A stretch of DNA of 41,611 bases from Penium margaritaceum (GCA_023375785.1 SZWC01004972.1:31808-73418), one strand, 5' to 3'. Counted from the first letter of the stretch, positions 32,641 to 41,611 are shown. Numbers and translations: made by a program. Notes: a model not told the origin generated them from the sequence alone.

Positions 32641-33293
32641 TGTTGAATGTTTTTGCCCCTTGTTCAGTGTTGTAGGACGGATCACGAATGCTCTGCCCCT
32701 TGTGGAGGTATGACCCCTAGATCCGTTGTAGTGTGACTCAAGTATGCTCTGTCTCTTGTGAGATATGACCTGTGAGTACACCATGTGGGTGAGTGGTTAC
32801 CTTGGCCATGTTGTTGATTTGGCCAAGTGAGAGGTCATGAGGTCGATCGTGGCCCCATGCATATCTTTTTTGCTGTGGAAGCTTCCAAGAAAGAAAGTCC
32901 GTAGCTTCTTGGACGCTACATGGTTGGTCTGTCACCTTGACACTAGGATGCTTATGTGTCAAGCACATAGTGGAAGTCTTTTGGTGACGTGGCTGGTTTA
33001 GGCCACTTCCCAGGAATGTGCTTTTGAGTTCTAGGACTGGACAGACAGCTATAAAAGGACTTGTCTGGCATGCTGATCAATCAACCCTTGCTTGATGCTC
33101 TCTTGCGTATTGACGACTTGAGCTCTTCTTGAGATGTAATGCTAAGGCGTTAGTACTCTTGAAGGTGAAGTGTATGCCTGATTAAGTTTGGGGTGCATGA
33201 CACATGTCAACAAAGGAAGAAGGCCTAAAAACCTTTGTGAGCTTTTCGGTTTTGCGGCTTCTCTGCCAGAGGTGGTTAGCTCAGTAGCTAATA
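32641..33293 (+). repeat. 3' LTR of A
   Basis: 653 bp if ended by the target duplication at 33294. It starts TGTTGA and carries a TATA box at 33050-33057. The end inferred from the duplication is ...gctaata (TG...TA). An alternative end is the inverted TCAACA at 33207-33212, which would leave 81 bp unexplained before the duplication. Confidence 0.85.
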
Positions 33294-33298
33294 GCCTC
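33294..33298. repeat. Target site duplication of A (right), gcctc
   Basis: Perfect match to 27647-27651. Confidence 0.88.
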
Positions 33299-34346
33299 TA
33301 CATTGTGGAGACCAAGGTGATCTCTGCAACGACAGACTGAGGAGACTTGCAGGAATGCATCGTCAACCTGGCCAAAGGAGGGGGAGCTGATCTAGAGCTA
33401 TGGCATCAACAATTGGGGCATTCCTCACCCGCAGTTGTGAAGGAGATGGCAAAGCACGAGCTGGTACCTGGCCTCGTCACTGACGGTGCAGAAAAGGCGG
33501 CAGTTGCAGGAACGCACAAAACGTATGAGCCTTGCATTTCGGACAAGGCGCGGCGCAAACCGTTCAACAAGAACATGAATCGCGCCTTGTACTTGCTCGA
33601 GGTCATGCACAGCGATGTGTATGGAGCATTCAAGACGGTGTCAAAAGAGCGGCACACGTGACGTTGTCACCTTCATAGATGACTACAGCAAAAAACTTCA
33701 CGTGTACTTCATAAAGTGGAAAGGCGAGGTCCTGGACTGGTTAGAGGAGTATGTCGCCGCGGTGGAGAGGCAGATTGACCGGAACTTCAGAGCACTACGT
33801 AGTGACAACGACGGAGAGTGCGCGAGCTGTAGCGGGTGGTGGCATGAAATGAGAACAAACTACGCTGTATGCACCTCAGTCAAATGGCGTGGCAAAGCGG
33901 GCGAACCGGACGCTGCTGGACATAGTAAGGACCATGTTGGTACATGCAAAACTGCTGCAAAGCTTCTGGGTAGAAGCTGTGTGTATGGCAAGCTACACTA
34001 TCAACCTCACTCCTACAACGGTGCTGAAGGGGAAGAGCAACTAGAAGACACCGCAGGAGGTTTGGAGCGGAAGCCAAGTGTGGCACACTTGAAAGTGTTC
34101 GGGTGCAAGGCGCACACGATGGTGCAGGTTACGCAGAGACGCGATAGCAAGCTGGAGTCGCGTGCAAAGTCATATCTCTTCCTTGGCTATGAGAGCGTAC
34201 ATAAGGCGTACAAGCTCTATGACATGCGGAAGGAGGAGATAATGCACAGCCAAGACGTCGAGTTTGACAAGCAGCAGAGCTACATCAGCCGTTATGACGT
34301 GGGCGTGGTAGACTCTACAGATGTGGGAATGGTTCCAGCTTTTTGA
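33294..34346 (+). pseudogene. B1 pre-integrase and integrase
   Basis: Coding resumes with LYIVETKVISATTD, one stop, then ECIVNLAKGGGADLELWHQQ and a pre-integrase domain with LGHSSPAVVKEM; its cysteine block is CISDK after Glu-Pro (TYEPCIS), with the first Cys changed to Tyr. The integrase core shows VMHSDVYGAF (first Asp, near 33605-33630), then a frame change to VVTFIDDYSKKLHVYF and ALRSDNDGECASC (second Asp, near 33790-33820). A further shift breaks the region of the catalytic Glu near 33890. The C-terminal part is open (AHLKVFGCKAHTMVQ, YLFLGYESVHKAYKLY) to 34346. Confidence 0.86.
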
Positions 34347-36377
34347 CTACGAGAAGGAGCCGGCGGACGCCAAAGTTGAGGATGCGGCATCGGAGCACAA
34401 AGGTGCACCAGTGGTGGCAGCCAAAGTGGAGGACTCGGATGATGATCAAGCTGATGAGGAGATCCACCAGAAGGATCCGGCAGATGAGTCACTAAGGGTG
34501 CCAAGGCGTGCACTCCCCGCAGAGTGTGCATCGGGCATTGGTAGAAAATCCACCAGACATGTAGGTTGTTTGGGAGATGTTTTGCAAGAGCGAGAGAGAT
34601 CCTTGGGGAGCCGTTGGGTTGATGATTCACTGGAGCGTGCTGAGTCGGAGGGATTGCAGCAGAGTGACGATGTGCCACCAAAACTATTGCACTGTAGCGG
34701 GAGTAAAAAAGAAGGGAAACGCTTCAACGCAAGCACCGTTCGATGGATCGGCATGATGCGATGCATGCTGGCTGCATCAACAGAGCCGATTACTGTGCAA
34801 GAGGCGCTTGCACGACCCGAAGGGGGTCAATGGAACACAGTCATAAAATCAGAGCTGGCATCCATCAAGGACAACGAAACGTGGGAGCTGGTTGACAGGC
34901 CAAAAGATGCCAAGGTCATCGGCTCAAAGTGGGTCTTTGAGACCAAGTTGACAAGGGAAGATGTGGTTGACAAATACAAGGCACGACTGGTGGCCAAGGG
35001 ATATGCACAGCGTAAAGGCGAGCACTATGATGAGTCATTTGCACCCGTTGCCAAGTTCACAAGCATCCGGGCAATCCTTGCCTTGGTGGCCGCAAAGGAC
35101 ATGGAGCTCCACCAAATGGACGTAAAGACGGTCTTCCTTAGCAGCATCATAGACAAACAGATCGACATGGAGGTGCCAGAGGGGGTGGAGGCACCGGAGG
35201 GCAAGGTATTTAAGCTGCGAAAGTCCTTGTATGCGCTAAATCAATCGCCGAGATGCTGGTACCAACAGATGGACAGCTTAATGGCACAACTCGGGTTCAA
35301 GCGCTGTGAGGCTGATCACAGTGTGTACGTGCGATGCAACAAACATCTCCATTAGATTGTTGCAATCTATGTGGGCAATCTGATATTCTGCTCAACGGAT
35401 CTGCAGAGCCTACAGTAGCTGAAAGAGCATCTGAGCAACAGATTCCAGATGGCGGATATGGGGGAGCTGGAGCACTACCTCGGGGTGAGCATCACGCAAA
35501 ACCAGAGGGCGCGCACGCTTGAGCTAGGGCAGGCAAAACATGTGGCCAAGGTGCTGAAGTGATATGGCATGGAATAATGCAAACAAGTTGGCGGTCCAGT
35601 CTTCACCACCTGTGAACTGAGTGCGGCAATGGCGCCGAAAAAAAAATAAGAGCGCGAGGATACGGCAGGAGTGTCCTACCAATCGGCGGTGGGTAGCCTC
35701 ATGTATGCCATGGTGGCAACTCAATCGGACCTGGCTTACGTGGTGGGCCAAGTGAGCAGGTACATGGCCGATCGAAGGGCACTACACTCGCAGACGGTCA
35801 AGCGGATCCTCCGACACCTGCAGGCAACATGGCATGCGCACTTGAGGTTCGACGGCAAGGGGCGGGCGAACCCATTGCGTCTAGTCTGCTACATGAATGC
35901 AGACTACGCTGCTGATGTGGAAAAGCCAAAGTCTACATCCAGCTTTGGTTATTCCTTGCTGGTGCAGTGGTCTCGTAGTGTAGCAGGAAGCCAGACTGTG
36001 TCCCCACCTCCACAGTGGATGTAGAGTACATCACGCTGGCCGAGGCAGTCAAGGAGGTGGTGTGGCTTTGTAGGTTTCTAGGGGAGCTAGGCGTGCCATA
36101 GCAGGAGCCTACGGTGGTGCATGAGGACAACACTAGCTCAATGTCGCTGACCAGCAACCCGACATAGCACCGGAGGACGAAGCACATCGACGTGCGTTAT
36201 CACCATGCACGGGACATGGTTAAAAAGGGGCAGGTGGTGCTGCAACACTGCAGCACGCACAACATGCTTGCGGATTGCTTGACCAAAACGCAACCCGTGG
36301 ACCGGCACGCATTGAGCGTGGCCGGGCTTGGGATGACCAGCCATGATGGGCTGGAAGGCGCAGCGGAAGTTGAGTGA
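34347..36377 (+). pseudogene. B1 linker, reverse transcriptase and RNase H
   Basis: An acidic linker (34321-34700) leads to RT, open to a stop at 35353-35355: NETWELVDRPKDAKVIGSKW, DKYKARLVAKGYAQRKGEHY, MELHQMDVKTVFLSSIIDKQ and ALNQSPRCWYQQMD. The active site at 35368-35379 is YVGN in place of YVDD, so both catalytic Asp residues are lost. More stops lie at 35416-35418 and 35560-35650. QSAVGSLMYAMVATQSDLAY (35675-35735) and RNase H (CYMNADYAADVEKPKSTSS near 35888-35945, with Asn/Met changes) follow. The tail HIDVRYHHARDMVKKGQVV and HNMLADCLTKTQPVDRHAL ends at 36375-36377. Confidence 0.9.
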
Positions 36378-36409
36378 GAGAAAGTAGGAGCAGCGGGCAT
36401 GGCAGGTGC

Positions 36410-36420
36410 AAGGGGGAGAA
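36410..36420 (+). promoter_or_regulatory. Polypurine tract of B1
   Basis: aagggggagaa immediately before the 3' LTR TGCTGAAG. Confidence 0.8.
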
Positions 36421-37402
36421 TGCTGAAGATTTGCCCCATCTGCATGCCCGAGTGTAGCGCCGAAAGACGCCCACAAGGCGTCAAAGTGAGGAAATTCCTC
36501 GTCGTTGGATGCGGTGACTCAAGGATTGCTTGGATTCTAAAATGGACCCCTAAAGCTGACAAGTTGCTTAATCTGGTGGAAGTTGTTTCACCAAAATCAG
36601 ACTAGTAATGAACGAGATATGAGCTTCCAAAGTTGGGGTGTGCGCGACGGCTCTTTGAGCTTGCCGCTGTTCGACTGCCTGTAAACAATTGACCTGAACG
36701 AGTAACAAAATGTCATCTGGGGATTTTGCTCCGGAAGAGGTGCCAAGGCGTCCGGTGGATGATCCACTGGATTTTAGGAATGCAGTTTGTTGCCGAGGGA
36801 CGTAGCCAAAATCCTGGCTCGGAGTCCAAAACGCAAGAGTACAGTTTGTTGGTGGGGGACTTGGTCAAAATTCTGACTGCAGGTCCGCAAACAGGTTTCG
36901 AACGACATCAATCCCCATCACCAAACACGATGATTAACTCATCGAAACAGACCCCAAAGGGGTCTGTTTTTGAAAGGGACACCACCGCAACACGTAGGGA
37001 CATCTGTACCTCCGGAATGGCGTTTTGATGGGTCTTTGATATGTAAGGGCGCCTCGGCAGGCGACGTGGTGCGCGCCGCCAACTGAGCGGCTGGTTTGGG
37101 GTACTGCGCTTCGGCTGAAGTAGCGGGAGGTACAGTGATCCAGATTGTGGGTGGTTTGGTGCGTTGGAGAGCTCATGACTAGCCCTACAAATGTTTAAAT
37201 GATATTCATGTTCAAAAACCAATGAAAATAGTTTCGTTCCCTTCGCAAAAGTGACTGTCTCACAACACTATTCATCTCCCAGAAACGTAGCATGAGGCGA
37301 CCAGAAAGCTCATGCTTAGACTCAAAACCACCCGCACAAAACCAAGCTGTGAGCACAGAAGACAGGTCAGGCCACGTCAGAACTGCACCCGAGTTTCTTT
37401 CA
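36421..37402 (+). repeat. 3' LTR of B1
   Basis: 982 bp, TG...CA, aligning with 25447-26405 and with the B3 LTRs. The extra length against the 5' LTR is mostly the palindromic stretch at 36945-36969. Confidence 0.92.
36945..36969 (+). other. Perfect 11-bp hairpin within B1 3' LTR
   Basis: Arms aaacagacccc and ggggtctgttt with a 3-base loop (aaa). The B1 5' LTR and the B3 LTRs lack it at the matching point. Confidence 0.85.
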
Positions 37403-37407
37403 TCCTG
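37403..37407. repeat. Target site duplication of B1 (right), tcctg
   Basis: Perfect match to 25442-25446. Confidence 0.9.
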
Positions 37408-37780
37408 GACCAGAGCAAACCGCATCCCACGTTGGAATGACAGGAAGGGCGCTTCGACAGGCCACTCTCAAAGCACCTCCTGTCACTCCCGTTCGTGGGC
37501 ATGGTGGGCGGCTCCACCATGAGTTGCTTCAACGACCAAAGCAGGGGCTCTACTGCTCTGTTTTAGGTGTGATTTGATGCATTGGAAAGCTCAGATCACC
37601 GGCTATAAGAACCGGATGTAATCTAACCAAAAATAACTAACCATTAACATTCCTCAGCTTTTTACAGTTTCCGCAACCTGCATTCTGCCAGAGTTCTCCT
37701 CCCTTTTGGAAGTCTCTTTGCACTAAGCAGCTGTGCACACTTGTGGTGGATCAGAGCATGCCAGGACACCATACCTTACA
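37408..37780 (+). repeat. 3' LTR of B2, second part
   Basis: Continues the B2 LTR from gaccagagc; it matches 21446-21841 of the 5' LTR, including gcaggggctctactgctc and the region before the LTR end. A possible TATA motif, gctataagaa, lies at 37602-37611; it is degraded in the 5' copy. Confidence 0.9.
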
Positions 37781-37785
37781 TCCTC
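37781..37785. repeat. Target site duplication of B2 (right), tcctc
   Basis: Perfect match to 21124-21128, directly after ...ttaca. Confidence 0.85.
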
Positions 37786-39060
37786 CACTGTTATCTGTGT
37801 CTCTTCTCGTCCAATGGATTCACTCGGTCGGACCGCGAATCTCAGGGCGACCCGCGCCCAAGCTGTCTCACCGTTTGAACATAAGACTATTCTCATCATC
37901 ATCAAACCCCGATGCGTAGCAACTGTCTGTAGTCATCAACAATCACCTTCCCTGCTTGGCGAACGGATTCACCCGGTCGACCCACCAGCTTTTGCGGCAA
38001 CTTGCGTCCAAGCCATCCTCATGCACGGGACTTGCTTTTCATCCTAACATATCCTCCATCTCCACATAAACATCATCCTCTTGACCACTTCTTCAGCTGG
38101 TGAAAGAAGACAGCCCCTCAGAAACTATTGCCTCAGAGCATTGGACACCACCCATCCTACTCGCTGGTCTCGAGCCAATGGGGGGCACAAGCCGTCAATT
38201 TTCTGAGTTACAGCTGAAGACCACCACTCCTTCACCTCATCCCCATCACACATGACACAAATGAGCAGCTGTGGCAGAGCTACCATTGTGAGTGGAATCT
38301 TTTACACCTGCACTCCGCACCCTCCCCTCACCTGCATGTACAGGATGGACCCAATCGCAACAAGGGAACCCAGAGAAGAGGAATACAATCCATAGAGAAG
38401 AAACAGTCCTGCAAGTGTCAATGATCCTATCAATGTTGATGCCATCCCTGGCACAATGACTAAGGGACTACTTATCCTTATTCTCTACTCAGATGGCTCC
38501 ATCAACATGAGGACCTGGGAAATGGGGATCTCTCAGAAGTTCGGACTGGTATACATAAAAGGGCTTCCTTTCATCTATGTCCTTCATCACTACTAAGTCT
38601 ACAGAGGCCTTCATCCATCCCCAACTACTGTCTTCACTCAGGTGTCTAATGAAGTTATCACTTATGTACAGAGATTCCTGTGCTGTCTAGTTGAACCAGC
38701 CTTCCTCCCTGTCATTACCATGAGGACCTCTGAACTCACCATCCTGTGGAGTGCTCTTCTATGTTCATGTCTCTGCAAGCCTCTATCATGATCAATCGCT
38801 GTACCACTGTTCCTTGAACAACGCTATGACACTACTGATCCGACTCTCAGTGACACCATGAGTATTGAAAGCAAAGGCAACGCACACTCCATGACCAACA
38901 GTGACTAAAAGCACTGACCTGGGAATAGCAACGGAAGTCATCCGGGAGTATAGAAACAGGTTTATTTGCTTTTTAGGGCTGGGTGGACTGTCAGAATTTT
39001 GCAACCAAAAGTCTCCGACAATCCATCCCTCAGAAACCTAGTTGAGCTGTAGATAAGGCT
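37786..39060. other. Non-coding interior, right of B2
   Basis: About 1.3 kb with no supported gene; open frames are under 105 codons and lack domains. It contains two related blocks (37810-37860 and 37960-38015) sharing ggattcac(t/c)cggtcg and gcgcccaagc/gcgtccaagc, also resembling 20800-20830 on the left of B2. It is probably the continuation of 19291-21123. Confidence 0.45.
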
Positions 39061-39276
39061 TCAGGTCCCTGACCAAACCATGTTGACCAAAGGCTCATTG
39101 ATCAAATGACCGTTAAGCCACCTGTCAAGGCATCCCCTAACAATGTGACACCTGTCATCAGCGTTTGGTTAGTAGAAAGAAGCTGTTCCTCTTTGTTACC
39201 ACTGATCTATTTTTATATTCTGAGTATGTTTATTCCCTCAAAGTAACCCATAAATGTTCTTTCCATCCTGTTTGCC
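39061..39276. repeat. Direct repeat D, right copy
   Basis: 216 bp, partner of 19074-19290 in the same orientation, similar at both ends and diverged in the middle. Confidence 0.75.
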
Positions 39277-39339
39277 TTGGAGGTACAGTTACTTGAAGGA
39301 CTTTTAAACACTAGGTGAAGCATGTATAGTGTTCTTGTG

Positions 39340-40680
39340 TACACTAGGAAGCTTCCGTGCAAGCTACTCCTTACAATATTTATTGTAGTGAATTAATGAA
39401 TGGTAGTTTGGCAGAGGAGGAAGGGGGGAAGGTTGAAAGTGTATGTGGGGACCTCAAGTGGAGGTGTATGGTTGGATATGTGAGTTGTGTATTAATGTAT
39501 GCATTTTTGTATATTCCTTTATGTGATGTGATCAGTGGTGGTTGGGAGGAGGAGGTTTGGGATGGGAAGTATATGTGCGGAGTGTAAGTGGATGTGTATG
39601 GTTGGATGTGTAGGTTGTGTATAGTAATGTGTACTTGTGTATGTGAGTTTCAAAAATGTGTTTGAGATTGGTTGGAGGTTGTTGGGTGGAGGGAGGGAGG
39701 GGGGTACGGGGGTAAGAAGTGTGTGTAGGGAATGTAAGTGGATCTGTATGGCTGGATGGATGGGATTTTTCTAGAAATTTGTACTTGTGTCTATTGGTTT
39801 GAGTGCAGTTTTTGAGATTGTTTGGTGGTTATTGGGTGAGGAAGGGGGGAAAGGGAGTGGGGGTGAAAAGTGCATGTGGAGAGTGGAATTGGACGTGTAC
39901 ATTGTGTAGAAATGTACACCTGTGTATGATGATTTGGAGTGATTTGGTCAGTAGTGGTTGAAAGTGTATATGGGGATTGCATATCGAGGGGGATGGCTAG
40001 ATAGGTGGGTTGTGTGCACAGATATGAACTTGTGCATGTTTCTAGTGGTGGCTGGGAGGAGGAGGTTTGGGGTGGAAATTGTATGTGGGGTGTATAATTG
40101 GATGTGTATGGCTGGATGTGTAGGTTGCGTGTGGAAAATGGATGTTTGGTTCGTGGTCGTTGGGGTGGGAGAAGAGGGGGATGTGGGGGTACAAATTGTA
40201 CGTGGAGACTATACCTGGAGGTGTATCAATGGGTGTATAAGATGTGTGTAGAAATTTGTACTTGTGTACATTGGTCTGAGTGTTGTGTTTGAGATTTTGT
40301 TGGTGGTGATTGGGTGAGGAAGGGGGGAAGGGGGTGGGGGGGGGGGGGGGGGGGGAAAANATGTGTGTAGAAATTTGTACTTGTGTACATTGGTCTGAGT
40401 GTTGTGTTTGAGATTTTGTTGGTGGTGATTGGGTGAGGAAGGGGGGAAGGGGGTGGGGGGGGGGGAGGGGGTGGAAAATGCACGTGGGGAGTGTAAGTGG
40501 AGGTGTATTGCTGGGTGTACGAGATGTGTGTAGGATTTTGGACTTGTGTGTACTGGTTTGAGTGCTGTGTTTGGGATTTTCTGGTGGTGATTGGGAATAC
40601 CATAGTTCTACTCAGGTGTAAGTGTATATGGGGAGTGCATGAGGAGATGTGTGAATTGGTTAGTGTGCTGAGAGTTAAAA
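39340..40680. repeat. GT-rich degenerate tandem repeats
   Basis: The plus strand is very rich in G and T. A loosely conserved unit (gtgtatggctggatgtgtaggt, then gtacttgtgtacattggttt, then ttgggtgaggaagggggg in pieces) recurs about every 120-170 bp, for example near 39630, 39783, 40257, 40375 and 40543. Open frames inside are composition artefacts. G runs of up to 22 bases lie near 40336-40355. Confidence 0.75.
40242..40464. repeat. Duplication across an N in the G-rich tract (assembly artefact)
   Basis: 40242 to about 40345 and 40361 to about 40464 are essentially identical and lie either side of the N at 40360, at the end of a long G run. Probably unmerged contig ends at a hard-to-sequence homopolymer. 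Confidence 0.85.
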
Positions 40681-40821
40681 CACAATCTTGTGTATGATAC
40701 TGTGCGCGTAACATAAGACTTAGGTGGGATTGCAAATTGACACGTGATCTTGTACATTGCAACTGAATGAACAGATGTAAACTACAATGAGTGTATTTTT
40801 GGTGCAGGTGTGTACTAGTGT

Positions 40822-41106
40822 TCAACTATATACACTTAGAAAATATCCATTACGACCACTCAACTTGAATGTATGCACAATTCCATAGTTAAAACGTTCC
40901 CCAAAATAAAGATAAACAATAACATGAGACAGTTCTACATCCATTTGGAACTTTCCCGGACAGAAATGTGCTACTCTGGACATCTCTGGTGACAGATAAG
41001 GCATATTACTATACTGAAACACAATGATGGTTAGAGATGCATTTTGTGAAGCTATTGTATATTCGTACTTCAAGTTTTCTGGAGTCAACAGAGAGTCACC
41101 ACTCAT
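40822..41106 (-). CDS. Hypothetical 94-residue frame, possible exon
   Basis: Minus-strand open frame from ATG 41106 to a TGA near 40822. The translation has mixed, non-repetitive composition (begins MSGDSLLTPENLKYEYTIAS, with VIVYLYFGERFNYG towards the end), and the DNA is more AT-rich than the surrounding repeats. Upstream on the minus strand, ttccctttaaacag followed by gtgaaaag resembles an intron acceptor about 15 bases before the ATG, so the frame may be the last exon of a spliced gene. No family recognised. No signal peptide or clear membrane helix is visible. It could still be chance. Confidence 0.3.
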   Translation of the reverse strand: MSGDSLLTPENLKYEYTIASQNASLTIIVFQYSNMPYLSPEMSRVAHFCPGKFQMDVELSHVIVYLYFGERFNYGIVHTFKLSGRNGYFLSVYS

Positions 41107-41611
41107 CTTTTCACCTGTTTAAAGGGAATTTCGTAACACACTTGGTCAGCAGTCAAGAACAAAATCTGCCGCTCAAGTGGAGCTGAAGAAATCAAGCCTG
41201 TCTCTCGACTGACAGGCTGGATGCCTAAGCTATTTGTACATGTGCCAATGTAAAAGCGAACTGCAGTAAACTGCCAACCTCAGCCGGTGGTGAAGCGGAC
41301 ACTGGAGTCGCCGGGCTTTGCCGCCGAAGCCTGACTACTCAGGTGTCAGGCTTCACCGCCGGCCGAGGTCGGTTGTCGACGAGACCTCGGCAGTTCGTGG
41401 TTCACCATCGATCCACGTTCAATGAAAGAATGAATAGAAAATTGAATGCTAGATATGACTATCGCGTGGTCATCCACCATTGATGTACCTAATTGGATGG
41501 TAAACGGGCATCATATTGACTAGTGCACTTGTGTAGATTTTGCTATTTCTCATGCTCTGCTTGTCTTCCACTTCCACAAACACTTGCCACGTAAAGTTCT
41601 CTGCTTGAAGG
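41107..41611. other. Hairpin-rich right edge, no gene seen
   Basis: Several inverted repeats are clustered here: agcctgtc/gacaggct (41195-41202 with 41211-41218), gaagcctgac/gtcaggcttc (41326-41335 with 41345-41354), an imperfect 19-bp pair (41277-41295 with 41351-41369, 17 matches) and gccgaggtc/gacctcggc (41362-41370 with 41383-41391). The rest, 41400-41611, is AT-richer and unremarkable. Confidence 0.7.

Larger units (their letters stand above)
27652..33293 (+). mobile_element. Young copia element A, innermost insertion
   Basis: Plus-strand Ty1/copia element inside B1 protease/pre-integrase coding, with flanking gcctc. The 5' LTR is visible from 27652 to an assembly gap at 28123. Gag-pol is 28288-32605, the polypurine tract 32629-32640, and the 3' LTR 32641-33293. 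LTR copies differ at about 13 of 471 aligned bases by eye with no indels, so this is the most recent insertion here. Three single-N joins (28123, 31655, 32488) damage it in the assembly. The primer site falls in the first gap. Confidence 0.94.
25447..37402 (+). mobile_element. Copia element B1, split by element A
   Basis: Plus-strand element inside the 3' LTR of B2. LTRs are 25447-26405 and 36421-37402, the half-tRNA primer site 26408-26421, gag-protease 26527-27651, integrase 33294-34346, RT-RNase H 34347-36377 and polypurine tract 36410-36420. Without A it is about 6.3 kb. The duplication tcctg flanks it. Same family as B3 by LTR and coding. It has many stops, and RT is inactive (YVGN). Confidence 0.93.
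21129..37780 (+). mobile_element. Copia element B2, split by B1 and A
   Basis: Plus-strand element. The 5' LTR is 21129-21841, the half-tRNA primer site 21844-21857, and gag-pol remnants run 21966-25091. The polypurine tract is 25127-25135. The 3' LTR starts at 25136, is interrupted at 25446 by B1, and resumes at 37408 to end at 37780. Without insertions it is about 4.7 kb. The duplication tcctc flanks it. A large deletion joins gag to integrase. The gag-pol is related to B1 and B3 but the LTR sequence is different. Confidence 0.9.

Noticed and set aside
36945..36969. Rho-independent-like terminator (hairpin followed by T run)
   Set aside because: The context is a eukaryotic LTR and the structure is absent from all other LTR copies; such terminators are not expected here.
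39357..40825. Open frames of 60-199 codons in the GT-rich tract
   Set aside because: Translations are low-complexity (Thr/Ser/Pro/His on one strand, Val/Trp/Cys on the other), and the longest spans the N and the duplicated contig ends.

Overview
The window looks like nuclear DNA of a repeat-rich eukaryote. The elements are Ty1/copia LTR retrotransposons with plant-type motifs, namely protease DSGA, integrase pre-domain HHCC, RT YVDD/YMDD and KALYGLKQAP-like blocks. A green alga, charophyte, bryophyte or other plant is the best guess; the species cannot be fixed from sequence alone. I see no prokaryotic organisation, no rRNA or tRNA gene, and no convincing host gene. One short open frame near the right end (40822-41106, minus) is the only candidate host exon.

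Left half (1-15.5 kb, minus strand). An old copia remnant (here G) carries gag at 11885-13109, protease split between about 11.9 kb and 5.43-5.59 kb, and RT at 105-1117. Two other elements interrupt it. Element C (5588-11884) has both LTRs and a perfect 5-bp target duplication, and sits exactly in G's protease active-site codons. Element B3 (1118 to about 5430) has lost the start of its 5' LTR and its RT. A second gag remnant of G type (H) lies at 14557-15476. Next comes a satellite of about 17 units of about 125 bp (15610-17680).

Right half (19-39.3 kb, plus strand). This is a nested stack. A pair of diverged direct repeats (19074-19290 and 39061-39276) brackets non-coding pyrimidine-rich DNA. 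Element B2 (21129-37780, TSD tcctc) is inserted in that DNA. Element B1 (25447-37402, TSD tcctg) is inserted in the 3' LTR of B2. Element A (27652-33293, TSD gcctc) is inserted in the coding region of B1. A is the youngest: about 13 differences over 471 aligned LTR bases by eye, and a nearly continuous gag-pol frame. Its integrase and zinc knuckle nevertheless carry changes at key residues.

B1, B2 and B3 share related gag-pol and a primer-binding site complementary to the anticodon arm of initiator tRNA-Met (the half-tRNA priming known from Drosophila copia and yeast Ty5), not to the tRNA 3' end. B2 has different LTRs from B1 and B3.

Four single-N positions (28123, 31655, 32488, 40360) are assembly joins; two are flanked by exact or near-exact duplications that look like unmerged contig ends. 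The right end (39.3-41.6 kb) holds GT-rich degenerate repeats, the possible exon and a cluster of hairpins.
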